Positions 11,501 through 23,276 of a stretch of 64,000 nucleotides of DNA are shown in pieces. The position numbers and the translations under genes were made by a program. Each line of letters begins with the position of its first letter. Within the stretch, counting starts at the first letter, position 1. This stretch comes from Camillea tinctor (lineage: Eukaryota; Ascomycota; Sordariomycetes; Xylariales; Xylariaceae). The stretch is from positions 248,001 through 312,000 of the forward strand of contig MU394068.1 in the NCBI GenBank assembly GCA_022578605.1. Direction: 5' to 3'. A model generated the notes under the pieces. The model was not told the origin of the DNA, ran no database searches, and worked only from the letters and a program-made list of their open reading frames with translations.

Positions 11501-14500
11501 GGGACATGCTCCCGATGGACGGACGACCTTGTCATTGACGGCTTGTCGTTCTTCTTTCGTGGGGGGGCGTTTTAGACATCAACTAGAGACTTGACAACGT
11601 CTATTCGCATGCCGAAGTTAAAGTATGGGATTGTGCCCATATAGGTAACACAGGTGTACTCAATTCCTACTAACTCAACATGGCGGTGTGGCGATTCACC
11701 TTCCCTCCTGGATGTTATCAAGCCTCTTTGTTTCGCCGGCTGCCAGTTGGCCATAACTAGGGGCTTGGGAGTACCTGTGTGCGAGATCCGGATCTCCTAT
11801 CCGGCCTTGGATTATGTGACGTCCTTGTTCCCCGACACGACGCCTAGTTCTGAAATACCCGTACTTAACCTTTCCCAAGTACTTAGCTACTACTATTGAC
11901 TTACCTTCAGGTGCGCATGAATTTAGGATTCGGCTTGTCGATCTTCCCCCCGGAAGCCTCTGGCTGCCAATGATACGGTGGTGGCAAATGATTATCACAC
12001 CGAGAGAAGAGGTAGTATCGGTATGAGGTATGAGACTTGGAGGGGATTTCGCTTGTCACATTGCAAAGATAGCGGCATTGCTTGAGCTAAGGAATGTGCT
12101 TGCAAGACATACTTTCTTGGTGAGAGTCTCGGGGAGCCGATCTTATTTGTTTGTGTTTGGGGTTTGGTGACCATGTTTTGTGTCTGTATGGCAAACTAGA
12201 CCTGTAGCTTGGGCCGTAGATTGAGGCTAGGTGGTATCACCTCTTAGGGCGTGTTACCCGGGATAGTCAAACCACTCAAGTTTCGCGATGGAAACGAATG
12301 ACGGAGCTTTTAACGTGCATTTGATAATTCACGTCGCAGGATATTGGTAAGTGAGGTAGCATCATATACGAACACATATATAAATGGCAGTTCCTCTCAC
12401 GGTAATGGGGGTACATTGGAGCCCCTTTTACTTAATCATACAGTAAAGTTCAACACTGGTACTTATCTCGTGGTGGTGTTACATTTAGAATGCTGTCGAC
12501 AATGCTGTTGGGGCTCAACAAAGCTCGAAACCCCTATTTCCTTACTTTACACGAAATCCATATTCGGTTCACGTTATTGCTGTACATTGAAATTTTAGGT
12601 ACTTAGGTAGTTGTAGTTATCTCTGGAGTTGTCGCTACTAGCTGCTATATGTGATGAATTAGTTATACCTAGTCTAGAAAACAGAACGAACTGTTTGTAC
12701 ATATACAGACCACGGTTCTCTGTGCGGCCACTCGGGGAGCTTCCTTGAGTAGCAAGAAATATGTTTTCTTTTTCCAACTAGCGGCTGCAACGCGACACTT
12801 GATCATACACGAGAGTCTAAAAGAGGAGTTGCTTAGTATATGTTGATAGATATCAAAGCGTGAGAGAATGGCGTTGTTGTGAATAGCAGCCGATCAGCCC
12901 ACCAAGCCACAAGCGAAGAAACTATTGTGCGAGATTAGGATCGTATTGAATTCACAATTTCAGGGAGCGCCATGCTATAAGGCCATACATAAACTATGAT
13001 TTCGGTACCCTGGTTTTCGGAGTTCTATATCTGCCCGCTTATCCAGGGGTTTCGGTATTAATTTCGCTGCAACTCCTGAGCACTTAAGTGAACCAGGATT
13101 TTCTCGGGTTTAAAATAGCACTGGAGAGTATTAATTATTTACTGGATTTAATTATCTTACTATGGCTTCTATATGGTGAAAGTGATATCACCCTATACAT
13201 GTATCAGCGGCTTGCTAAATATAGAGTTTTATTTTTGGGGGTTCCCAGCATCTACTAACTTCTTTCCAGCTTTGACGATGTTAGAAGCTTATGTAGTATA
13301 TTCACTAATATTAAATTATGATAAAACCTTTACCCTCGTATATAATAATAGAAAACGGCATCTAGCAGTGTTACGCCTTCTGGGTTTTCCTTAACATGGC
13401 GCTTATACCTCTATTGAATTCTAGCAAAAGCCTCCAGACACATTCTCTAGAGTCTAGACTAGTTAGGTTCCAGCCAATACAAAAGCTTTTTCTAAGCTGT
13501 ACAATGTCTTAATGGTCTAAGAAAAGAGCAGTTTTCCGGGGGTTTACGCAAGCCCAGTGAATTATGAGAATAATCTATATTTGTTAGCAGAAGCTGAACA
13601 TAATTAGGTTCTGTACTGGTGATGGAGGAAACCCCTTATCTATAGTTGTATGAGGCTGCGAGAGGGCGAAGTTAAACCTCAGCCTACGGCACCCAACCAT
13701 CATAATGATTGGTTATATGTATATCTTATAAATGAAAACAAGGCAAAGGAATGTATTGATCTTCATAAACTGCCACCGACTGCCTAGGAAAGAAAACAGT
13801 AACTCTTGTCGTAAAGCATCGCGTCAAGTACTTCCTGGTTCCCCTAAAATCTATAACAGTACTATAAGGGCTAACTAGATAATAGGTTTTTCTATATGAA
13901 AGACATCTCTTAATACGAGCTGGTGTTTTAATGTTATGCTATTACTATGCAGAAAACAGAAAAAGATTACTATGAAACTACTAGCTACATGTAGGTTATG
14001 TTAGTTTTCCTCCTCCGTATGTGACTTCTTATAGGCAGTATAACTGGGAATTGGCAGTCAGCATAAACGTATAAGTAAATGTGCACTTCCCTAAAGCAGC
14101 AACCCGTGGACCCGAAACAGGCGGACCAGACCGGAGGGGAGATCAGACCCAGACCCACCCTGTGCCGGCCCGCGTCTACCCGCTTGACGCCATACTGTCA
14201 CCTGCAATTATGACTGGAGCGGGACCCCGCCGCAGAAATTATCTCAGGTAACTACACCGTAACAGGTTTCATGTGCTGCCGTAACCAGGTACTACTGGTT
14301 CCGCACATGCCGAAGGTCTGATGCACAAAGTACGTAACTGGAAACACAACAAAACACTGATGATCCAAACTTTACCTGGGGTTCTTTATTAACTCGTAGT
14401 ACCTAACTTTATTCTTGAGACCTTCTGAATTACTTATCCAAGCCTCTTACAAGGTCTTTGCGATATCAATAAAACAAAAGAAGCAATAACAAGAAACAAT

Positions 14501-14508
14501 AACACACC
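8565..14508. other. Long gene-poor region
   Basis: Nearly 6 kb without a gene I can support. Short frames occur on both strands, but none shows a domain, conserved-looking splice junctions or consistent codon use. It includes a CCCTG tandem run near 10737, several CCTAGGTA-type motifs (for example near 11063 and 12600) and an AT-rich block at about 12850-14080 that could be decayed repeat DNA. The last 400 bases are the likely promoter of the gene at 14509. Confidence 0.5.
10737..10759. repeat. CCCTG short tandem repeat
   Basis: Four and a half copies of a 5-nt unit (CCCTG) follow a C/T-rich stretch. It is a simple-sequence repeat with no evident function. Confidence 0.8.
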
Positions 14509-15526
14509 ATGGCCACGGACACTCAGCCCCTCCGCATCGGTTTTGTACCGGAACACTTCTCCACCCCGCTGCACTTCGCCCAGAAGCACTTTGGCCTTTC
14601 AGCCACTCTGATCCCCTTCCCGTCTGGCACGGGACACATGATCACGGCCATACGGGCGGGCGAGATAGACGTAGGGATCGGTCTCACGGAAGCTTGGGTT
14701 GCTGGACTGGGCAAGGAAGATGCCTCGAGCGATGGGGGTTACCGGATCGTCGGAACCTACGTCGAGACGCCTCTATGTAGGATATAACTTCCCCCCCCTT
14801 TTCATATTGTGATTTGTGAAAAAAAAGACGACGAAAGACTGATCGACCATTACAGGTTGGGCCATCTCTACTGGAGCCAAGCGCCCTGACATAACATCCG
14901 TATCCTCGCTCAAGGGTACCAAAGTGGGCATATCCCGCATAGGGTCCGGCAGCCAGGTGATGAGCTACGTGCTAGCGGATGAGCAGGGCTGGCTCTCCTC
15001 CTCTTCCGCATCCCCGTACAGCGATTTCGTGATCCTGCAGAATTTCGCCAACCTCCGGAACGCCGTCAACTCGGGCGAAGCCGACTTCTTCATGTGGGAG
15101 CACTTCACGTCGAAGCGGTACTACGACTCGGGCGAGATCCGGCGCGTGGGCGAGATCTACACGCCCTGGAGCAGCTGGAAGATCGTGGCTTCGACCGCTC
15201 TGGTACCCTCGGCCACCGACAAGAAGAAGCCTGCTGACCCGCGGGTCTTGGATCTGTTTGGCAAGCTAGACCAGGCCATAGGTTACTTTGACAAACACCA
15301 CGACGAGGCCGTGGCGTACATCAGCACGGCGCTTGACTACTCGGAGGAGGACGCGCGTGAGTGGCTCAAGACGGTGAGGTTCTCGGCCAAGACCGAGGGT
15401 GTCGATCTTAAGGTCATCCAGAGCTGCATTGGGATTTTAAGGAAGGCGGGCGTGCTCACGGAGGGGAAGGGATTCCAGGCGGAAGACATGTTGGTGACGG
15501 GACTCGGTGCCCAGTTCCCAGAATAA
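14509..15526 (+). CDS. Ca3427/NMT1-like periplasmic-binding-fold protein
   Basis: Exons 14509-14776 and 14856-15526 flank a 79-nt GT/AG intron. The junction restores ETPLCWAISTGAKR, giving about 312 residues. The protein starts LRIGFVPEHFSTPLHFAQ, has GHMITAIRAGEIDVGIGLTEAW, then a second lobe with SLKGTKVGISRIGSGSQVM. This is the two-lobed type-2 periplasmic-binding fold also used by NMT1/THI5 and by the yeast Ca3427 family. No signal peptide is visible, so it is probably cytosolic. Bacterial relatives bind small ligands for ABC uptake. The fungal Ca3427 group has no well-established substrate, and thiamine-precursor synthesis should not be assumed because I see no THI5-type catalytic residues. 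The ATG has a good context (CACCATGG). Confidence 0.82.
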
Positions 15527-16061
15527 TGATAGAAATGGAAAAGGGGTAAAATAAGAAGAAGAACATAAATTGCCAGCTTGTTGATATATCATACACATCA
15601 ATATAAAATTACTAACATAGAGCTGTAAGACTTAACTTACTTATATGCTTGTAAGTCAGTTGCAATACGTAGCGGTAGTTATAATGGGGGCTGTTAGTAC
15701 GACAGAGCTACTGAAGGAGTCCCCCCACCATTAAAGCTTACATACCTAGGTACATAGTAGGTATCTATGTACAATTTAAGCTTCACCCCAGCTCGGCTTT
15801 CACTTTCACTTAAACCAAAACAACAACAAACAGAAACATAATTCTTTACGTCAATTGACGAAACTTCCACCTTCACTCTGCTCAGCAACCCCGAACTAGT
15901 CGATTACTCCACACGACAAGACCCGAAACGAAACATTTCACTTCTTTCTAAGCATGCATCCCACCTAGCTATACCTTCCTACCTCCATCCCGATCTCCAA
16001 CCCACAAAGCTCCCTGCGCCGCAAACCCACGATCCTCTCGACCTACCTCCCAGCTCCAGCA
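15527..16061. other. Spacer between two plus-strand genes
   Basis: This spacer holds the 3' region of the upstream gene and the C-rich leader of the next. No further gene is seen. A CCTAGGTA motif lies near 15744. Confidence 0.5.
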
Positions 16062-16745
16062 ATGTCCTCCCGACCTCCTCTCCGTCTCCTCCCCGGCCGC
16101 CGACCCTTCCAGCCCTCCCTCCCCCGCCCCCGTCCACGTCCACGCCACCAATCCTCCTCCTCCTCCTCAAATCCCTCCCCCTCCACCCCCTCCCCACCCC
16201 CCAAACCCACGCCCCGCGACCGCCTCGCCCGCCTCCTAACCCGCACCTCGCGCTACCTGCCCGGCAGTCTGCGCACCCACCTCGCCCGGCTGCGGTCCGC
16301 GCCTCTCTCGCACGTAGGCGCGTTCCTGTTGCTGCACGAGATCACGGCCGTGGGACCCATCGTGGGGCTGGCGTGGGGGTTCCACGCGGTGGACTGGGTG
16401 CCTGGGGATGGGACTTGGTGGGGAGGCGGCGGCGGCGCAACAGAAGGGAAAGGGGAAGGGGGGAAAGAGGATAAGGGGCTGGCGCGGTGGGAGAGGTATT
16501 TCCGGAGGAAAGGGTGGTTTGGGCTGGACGAGGTGGAGGAGGAGGGTGAGCAGAACGGAGACAGAGGAGAAAAGTCAGTAATGGTGAGCGAGAAGGGGTA
16601 CCGGATCGGGATGCAGATCGCGGCCGCGTACGCGATCACCAAGATGCTCCTCGTGCCGCGGGTGGCGCTGAGTCTGTGGTTGACGCCCTCGCTCGCGAGG
16701 GGGTTTGTGAGGTTCAGACAAGCCGTATGGCGGAAGCGTACGTAG
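16062..16745 (+). CDS. Mitochondrial membrane protein candidate, conserved ascomycete family
   Basis: A single exon of 227 residues. Residues 1-60 are Arg/Pro/Ser-rich with no acidic residue until about residue 53, typical of a mitochondrial presequence. Residues 82-108 (PLSHVGAFLLLHEITAVGP and on to LAWGFHAVDW) form a hydrophobic segment with a conserved-looking HEITAVGPI motif, and residues 182-210 form a second. Between them is a Gly/Glu-rich low-complexity linker. This layout matches a small fungal inner-membrane family that I associate with yeast Mrx11 (YPL041C), from memory and not checked. The molecular role is not known. The low-complexity linker may vary between species. Confidence 0.65.
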   Translation: MSSRPPLRLLPGRRPFQPSLPRPRPRPRHQSSSSSSNPSPSTPSPPPKPTPRDRLARLLTRTSRYLPGSLRTHLARLRSAPLSHVGAFLLLHEITAVGPIVGLAWGFHAVDWVPGDGTWWGGGGGATEGKGEGGKEDKGLARWERYFRRKGWFGLDEVEEEGEQNGDRGEKSVMVSEKGYRIGMQIAAAYAITKMLLVPRVALSLWLTPSLARGFVRFRQAVWRKRT

Positions 16746-17060
16746 CTAATCTCTCGTTTGAAGACTGGGAAAAACATACATAGTTAAAGAAGGCATCATT
16801 TGTACATATCACATACAACATATAACCCTATACAAAAACCAACACAGACAGATATAAGAAGAGTGCAAAGGGATTTCTTCTTGTCTAAGATTTCTTTTTC
16901 ATGTTTGATTTTCTTTCGTGAAGCGTTCTGTCTAGCATCTATCTATCCTTTCTCTTTCTGGCAATGGTCATTGCACACATATTTGTCCGTCATAGATATA
17001 CCGCTGTCCGAACTGCCGAGTTCCGTTATGGGGAGTGGATGGAGCCGGGTAGGCTTCCAT

Positions 17061-18031
17061 TTACGGCTTCTCGTAGATCCACTGGGCCTGGGCGCTCTGC
17101 CAGCTGATGACCTCACCCTCCTTGAACCAGAGAGCGATCTCCTTCTTGGCGTTCTCGACGCTGTCCGAGCCGTGGCACACGTTGCGGCCGACGTCGATGG
17201 CGAAGTCACCACGGATGGTGCCAGGGGCCGAGGCAAGAGGGTTGGTGGCACCGAGGAGAGCTAAAAGAAAAGGGAGGTAAACAGATTAGCTATGTGCTGA
17301 TTATGGACTTGATGGTTTCGGGTAAGGACTTACTTCGGCCAGTCTTGACGGCATCACGACCCTCCCAGACCATGGCGCAGATTGGGCCGCTGTTCATGTC
17401 TTTTTTTTTATCCTAGTTAGCCTCCGCTTTCGACGCGTCAATTGGCATCGAGGGGAACATACACTCAACTAGACCGGGGAAGAAAGGCTTGTCCTTGAGG
17501 TCGGAGTCTGTGAAAGAGAAGAACATAGTTAGTTAAGGCCCATTGGTAGCTAGCCAATTGGTGGGGGGTTTGGGAGAGAAAATCTTACAGTGCTGCTCAA
17601 GGTGAGCCTTGCCGGGGGTAACCAGCTTGATGGCGGCAAGCTTGAAGCTGTACAAGTAGGTGATTAGCATCCTAAGTAACAGGTAGGGTGGGTTATGCAT
17701 CTTGTTTATTGTGTGTTACTTACCCACGGCTCTCGAAGCGAGAGATGATGGGGCCAACGAGTCCACGCTGGAGGATGACGGGGTTAGTTGAAAGATCGTC
17801 GGATTGTGCGTGTGTAAGTCAAATTGGTGGGCTATTAAATTTACCTGGACGCCATCAGGCTTGATGGCAATGAAGCTATGGTAGACATAAAATGTCAGTA
17901 TGTATTTAGGAGTTTTTATGTGTATGTGTGTGCATTCACAATTCGTTGGGTATAAACATGCCCCAAAAAGAAGAGAGAGAGAGAGAGAGAGAGAGACAAA
18001 TAATGACTTACGTCTGCTCGGTAGCGGCCAT
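17061..18031 (-). CDS. NDK1: Nucleoside diphosphate kinase
   Basis: It transfers the gamma phosphate from ATP to other NDPs through a phospho-histidine and keeps NTP pools balanced. Seven exons (18012-18031, 17845-17875, 17724-17767, 17589-17647, 17463-17507, 17334-17399, 17061-17260) add up to 465 nt, or 154 residues. Visible marks are [19 protein letters not shown] at the start, the active-site NVCHGSDS with His118, RNV, and the C-terminal WIYE. The first exon codes for only MAATEQ plus two bases. The intron before exon 6 has an unusual acceptor: nine A then G, with no pyrimidine tract and a competing CTAG 13 nt upstream. Intron 1 carries a GA microsatellite near 17972. The start is fixed by the conserved N-terminal length. 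Confidence 0.96.
17969..17996. repeat. GA dinucleotide microsatellite in NDK1 intron 1
   Basis: About 13 GA units lie inside the first intron of the nucleoside diphosphate kinase gene. It reads as a CT-rich tract in the transcript. Confidence 0.8.
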
Positions 18032-18709
18032 GTTGGGAGATGAGTTAGATGACGGGATGGAAGTGACGATGTGTGGCCCTGAAGTTTGAGGAGATGAAGA
18101 GAGAAAGAAACTAGTAACAGCTCCTTTATATGTGTGATATTGGTGGATGAAGCTCGGAAGAAGAAATAGAAAAAATACAAGACAGGCGGTGGTGAAGAAA
18201 ATAGTACGGAGGGAGGGGGTGACGGAGCTCATAGCGGGGCAACGCAACCGACCGTCCTTTTTTTTTTTCGCCTTGGCGGGGTCTTGATTGGAGGGGTTTA
18301 CTACTAGACTTGCAGACGGGGGGGGTTATTATGTACACTAAGGCGTAAGTCGTGGTCAAAAGGGGGAGGGAGGGGGGAGAGAAAGGGGGGGGGGAATAGA
18401 GTTGCGCTGAAATAAAAAGCACGGGTGTTTTTCAGTAAGAAAATATGGTTAACCACTATTAATGAGAAAAGAATGCACGTATAGAGTATAGCTATGCATT
18501 TAACGGCTATATGCCTAAATCTGGGAGCATATATGTTATTCTATCTAGAGTTTAAGTTGATTGGCCCATTCAGATTTACCTTCTTCTTCTTCTTCTCTTC
18601 AATTCCTAACTAGATAAATATAAAGGGCACCTCTTATCTTCACACCATCATCATACATATTTTATTAGGGATACCTAAGTAATAGCTAATTGCTAAAGCT
18701 AAATAAGTC
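18032..18709. other. Spacer with NDK1 promoter
   Basis: This spacer includes the likely NDK1 upstream region with G-rich and A-rich tracts on the plus strand (18320-18395). No gene is seen. Confidence 0.5.
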
Positions 18710-21147
18710 ATGACGGCCTCTCTCTGTCAACACCGCATAAGTATCCATGGCCTGTTTGGCTATGGGGAAGTATTCTCTCCACGATACCACGCACAGTGTT
18801 CTCCTTCCTAGGACCTAGACCTAGATATAGATCTAGCCCTGTGATGCTTGTAGAACAGCGGCCCTGCTAGTAAGCGATATTGCCGTCATGGGTCAACATA
18901 TGTCACCAGGGACCAAGCAAGTACTGGGATAATCACGGTGTTATTGTGTTGTTGTGCAAGGAATCCAGTATTTGAGTAAATCAGGAGATTTTGTAGTAGT
19001 TCGATTATCCTGCACCATGGTAGGAGAGGCAAAAGATCAACGTGAGGATGAAGGCAACCCACAGTTGGCCTACCAGTATACAGTGTCCTCATTTCAAATC
19101 ATAATAGAAAGTCACTAACCAGAACCCTATAGCATACACCTTGTTGCTTTTCCCGACAGTGATCCAAAACAGGGAAAACAAGACATGTCAACAGTTCTCA
19201 AGATGGTTCACGACCTAGTGCCTGAAGCCACGATGTCTAAACAGGACATCTTTCCCCCCGACTTCCTCTAGTCAATATTTCGACGATGATGGCAATTCGT
19301 GCGAGGAGGGTTCAGCTCCAGATTTAGTATCAACCTCTGGCCTGACAGCTCCTATGTTATCAGCGGCTTGGGTCGAGATGAACGCACTGGCCCTATTAGA
19401 TATTGTGCAAGATAATATTACAAAACATAACTGCAAGGTCTTGCTCTCTGGCTACGGCTTTGGTGGCTTTGTTGTTAAGAAGGTCGTCTTATTTCATGTC
19501 TTTTACATAGGATTGCTAGCAAGTACCCGATCACAAATTTCTATGAGGGACTCGGGATAGTACGGGCCGTCCGGTATGAGCTACCGCCAGGGTGTTTCCC
19601 AACCCCCTTCCCAAACAATGTGCTAAATATCTCTATAGGTTGTAGGCGAGCTAGGAAAGTTTATTACTAACGATAACGAAGCGCTGCTATGTGAAAAGGA
19701 AGATTTTCAGACCATAATGTCCTGTGGCCTAGATAATTTCGGCAAGCTCACACAACTACGAACTCACTTTTCCCCTGGCCACATCAGTACAACCGCAGGT
19801 AACACGATTCTTCCTTTTTTTTTCCCCCGGGCAACACGAAAAAAGCCTTTTAAACATAGACACTCTATCACTACCTACCACCTACTTTACCGACTGGAAA
19901 AGATGAGTATTTTGACCAGTGTTCTTCGAATGCTACAACAGATAAATACTACTTCGGAACTTTGCAAGTTCTGTCTCCCTCTCGGTATATAATCAATGAG
20001 GCTATTGCTCTTGATGAAACAGACCACTTCCATGAGCTCAAGAATCTTTACGATTATATCCTGGATAACGCATCCCCCGGCGATGTCCGCGACCAAAAGT
20101 CGATACAAGTAGCCGGTCCTGAAGGTTACGCCAACTCAATAATCATGAAGCTGTTTACGCAGGAAATAAGACAGGCATTCTCAGCCATAGTCATCGACCA
20201 CTTTGCGGACCCCTCTCATCTAGCCTATACTCCAACAATATACGGTATTTATGTGTCATTCATCCATCAGACCCTTTCTCAGCGGCCTTCTCTGTTTAGG
20301 CCTGTCCAAAACTGGGCGGCACAGATCATACCTATCTAATCATGCATGGACACCAGAGAACCTTCGTCTTCTCCTCACAGGAATTGTAAGGCATACTCAG
20401 AACCTACATTTCTTAATCGTTATCTATAATTTCGAGAAATGGCCGAGCAAGATATAGTCGTTCTGGAATGAGACTCTACGAGAACTCTTGACATCCCATG
20501 GTTCAACTGTAACTTTTCTAAGCAGCAGCTGTGATTTGGTGGAGGGTCTGCTAACCCCTAAGCCCCTTCAACTCGATTTAAATGCGATACGACCAACTTT
20601 TAGGCAGAATTTGATACGAGCCAAGCCGAACCGCTTTCCGGATCATGAATGTAATTCATCAATGTTTGGTAACCTAATAAGCCCAAGCCTTCTACAGAGA
20701 ATCGTGGAAAAATCCATCTCCTTTGAAGGTTCTCTTGCGGGTCTCAACACATATTTCAAATTTTTATTGAAAAATGACACAATCAACACCGAAGAAGCTA
20801 TACAACTTCGGCTTCACCAAACTCCACTGACAGAGAAAGAATCATGTCACCAAGAGATCAAGAGGCTGGCGAATAAGCCCCTTCCAATGCCACAATGGAC
20901 CCCGTTCGTGGTTTCGTGGATTACGACGGCACTACGCCCACTTCGTATTGAAGAACTAGGGACAGCCGCTGCAATAAAACTCAGTGGATCAAGCCTAATG
21001 GAAATGCGACAAAAGATATCGGTGAACATGTATCAAGATGTTCAAGAGCATGTAGGGTCTATCGTGACCATAGAACAGCGATACGCCTGGGTCGCGATTT
21101 TTGGTTCGATAGGTGCCAAGCCGTTGCTTTTCTTTTTACATATTTGA
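18710..21147 (+). pseudogene. Decayed NACHT/STAND (NLR-like) gene with esterase-like N-terminus
   Basis: Fragments in order match the fungal NLR-like layout of alpha/beta-hydrolase (DUF676-type) then NACHT. The frame from 18710 reads HRISIHGLFGYG and meets a stop near 18814. The frame at 19354-19560 reads LLSGYGFGGFVVKK, a hydrolase elbow in which the catalytic Ser of GxSxGG is Gly. At about 20100-20160 the P-loop position reads VAGPEGYANSIIMKL, which lacks the GK[S/T] of Walker A. At 20340 the frame shifts, at 20455-20457 a TAG interrupts it, and 20488-21147 continues with PFVVSWITTALRPLRIEEL, a typical post-NACHT helix. Such proteins act in allorecognition or regulated cell death. Here the stops, the frameshift and the lost active residues argue for a pseudogene. 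No ankyrin, WD or TPR repeats remain. Confidence 0.65.
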
Positions 21148-22021
21148 GTCTATCTGTACTTAAAACGTAGTTCATAGGCTTACAACGTAAATAAAATTAG
21201 AAGGTGATCTGGACAATAACCCAGTCTATCGGCTGACATGCAATTGTCATCGCCTCGACTCGTGATGAGCATACCGTAGTGCCCAGTTGAGGAACACATG
21301 CCATGACCCCGGACAATTCACAAAACAACATTGTCCGGGTGACCCCCAGGAACTTGTCGGCATTCAGCAGCTAGAGCACCGGTAGATCGGCCTCGTCACT
21401 GCAGAGTGCATTCAGGGGTTACTGCCGAGAACATAAAGAGACTTAGTTAGCAGGGATATGATCCTACGCTTAACTCCGTGTGCTACAGGTGCCCTACCCG
21501 CCTAAGCAGCATACAAGCTACCTTAAAGGGGTAAGTTAGGCAGGTCAGCCAGAAGCGATGGAGTGCCTTTCCTGCTTTTTGAAAGGTGGCACGATCGATT
21601 AGAGACTTGCTGTGTTGGTTAAGGATCGGTCAAGGATCGGTCAAGGATCGGTCAACTGGAACGATCTGCTCGGTAGGCAAAATCGACGACACTGCCAACA
21701 TGCCAGTACTGACCTCCCCTCAGATACTACGGACTGTCGATCACACCGGGATTGCCGAACGGAGTTCAGTTGCGATCACACACCGACTAACCTTGAACCA
21801 TAGTCTTTATAAAAGCTCTTCATTAGATCTCCAGTCCATACTCAGAACAATAAATAAAGAAAACATCACTATCGATCATAAAGAAGCAAAAGCGGAATTC
21901 AACTTGACTGGATATCACACGATTACAGCCAAGGGTCTGATATACGAAAGCCCAGCATCATATAAATACTTGGTTTAGTAATTCAAGGGCTCTCGGCCGC
22001 AAGTCTTTAATAACCGCAGCG
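21148..22021. other. Spacer 3' of the NACHT-like pseudogene
   Basis: An open frame at 21586-21978 has no domain that I recognise. It could be the eroded C-terminal part of the pseudogene or chance. Confidence 0.4.
21621..21653. repeat. 11-nt tandem repeat, three copies
   Basis: AAGGATCGGTC is repeated three times head to tail without mismatch. It lies just downstream of the decayed NACHT-like gene. Confidence 0.9.
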
Positions 22022-22237
22022 ATGTCGACAGAAAGCCTTTCCCAGAGAAGTTCTGGTTCCCGCAGTCAACAAGACCACACAGAAGAAGTCTCGAATCCCG
22101 AGAACTGGGAATCCGTCGAGTTATGGGAGAAGCTGGCAGACTGGTGGTTTTCGCAGTGTGCCGGCGGAAGCCTGCCACCGCCCACAGAGGAGGAAGCAGA
22201 GACCAACATGCAGGGCCCAACCGAGGAGGAATCCTAA
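22022..22237 (+). other. Small open frame, possible terminal exon
   Basis: 71 codons, Ser/Glu-rich, with an amphipathic ENWESVELWEKLADWWFSQ segment and an acidic tail. The composition looks more protein-like than its neighbours, but no domain is recognised and no upstream exon is certain. It could be the last exon of the decayed NACHT-like gene, or chance. Confidence 0.22.
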
Positions 22238-23276
22238 AAGTCCAATGGGGGTAGTCGTTGATCGTCATAATACCACCTCGGTCTAGATCTGGTTCCAGTC
22301 CAGACCCTGGACCAGAAGCGCTGAGCCGAGAAGGATGGTAGTGTGCAGTATGTACTATACCTGCATATATATGCATGGGGGTCAACCCAGGGTATTGTGT
22401 TTAACAGCGAAGGGGACGGAAGGTTGGGTGTGGGGGCTATATAGGGCTGTCCACCTATCTGGATTCTGATGGTGAGGGTTGGGATGTGTGTTCAGTCATT
22501 ATCGACATGCATTGCACCAACCATTAAATATTGTCCAGCATTTCGTCTAATATTAGTGATAATAATAGGGAGTGCATCTCAAAAGCAGGAATTGGGGGAA
22601 GGAGAATGATTCTACGACTTGGTATATGTATAATAAGCTCCATAGAACTTACTCAAATCCTACAACTCGAGTAATTTAGGTACCGTATGGTGTTGTGTAA
22701 GTAATGGTACTGGTATCCTGGGCTCTCTTGAGAATCCTGGATATACCTTGCTTTTACGAATAATTTAAGATGACAGCAACATATATAGTTAAACCAATGC
22801 AGCAGAACTCGTCGGGACTATCTGCAATGTTAAAGTTAAGCTTGTCTATAGCGTAGGACGATACCTTTAAGCTGGTAGCTAGAACCTACGTCATATTTGA
22901 AAAATGGATCCACCTTATGATAAGATAGGATAATATAAGATAAACAGATAATCTTATCTGCTATCTTATCCGCACATCTACCACCAGAAAAACTTAAAAT
23001 TCGCGTAAAATCCCCCCTTCCCTCCCCAATTTTCAATCACGTGAATTTCGCGCACCGCCCAGGGTTCACCCACTAAATTTATTTTAGCACATCGAAATTC
23101 GGCATCTCCATTTCTCTCTATCATTAAGCTAAGGAAGAACTTTCGTCAGTTTCTCAACCACCCCCCAAACCAATACCGCTGTTATCACTTTGCCGTGACG
23201 CTTTACCAACCGAACTCCCACCTACTTGGTATCGATCGTTCCGAGTCGTAACAGCACATCCCCCAAGTCAATCATC
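22238..23276. other. Spacer with RPS20 promoter
   Basis: This spacer holds no gene. The last 200 bases are a C/T-rich leader, typical of fungal ribosomal-protein promoters. A dense set of short GATA-containing repeats (TAAGATAGGATAATATAAGA) lies near 22920. Confidence 0.5.

Noticed and set aside
16253..16777. 174-codon minus-strand frame opposite the mitochondrial protein gene
   Set aside because: It is the antisense shadow of a GC-rich exon with no independent evidence.
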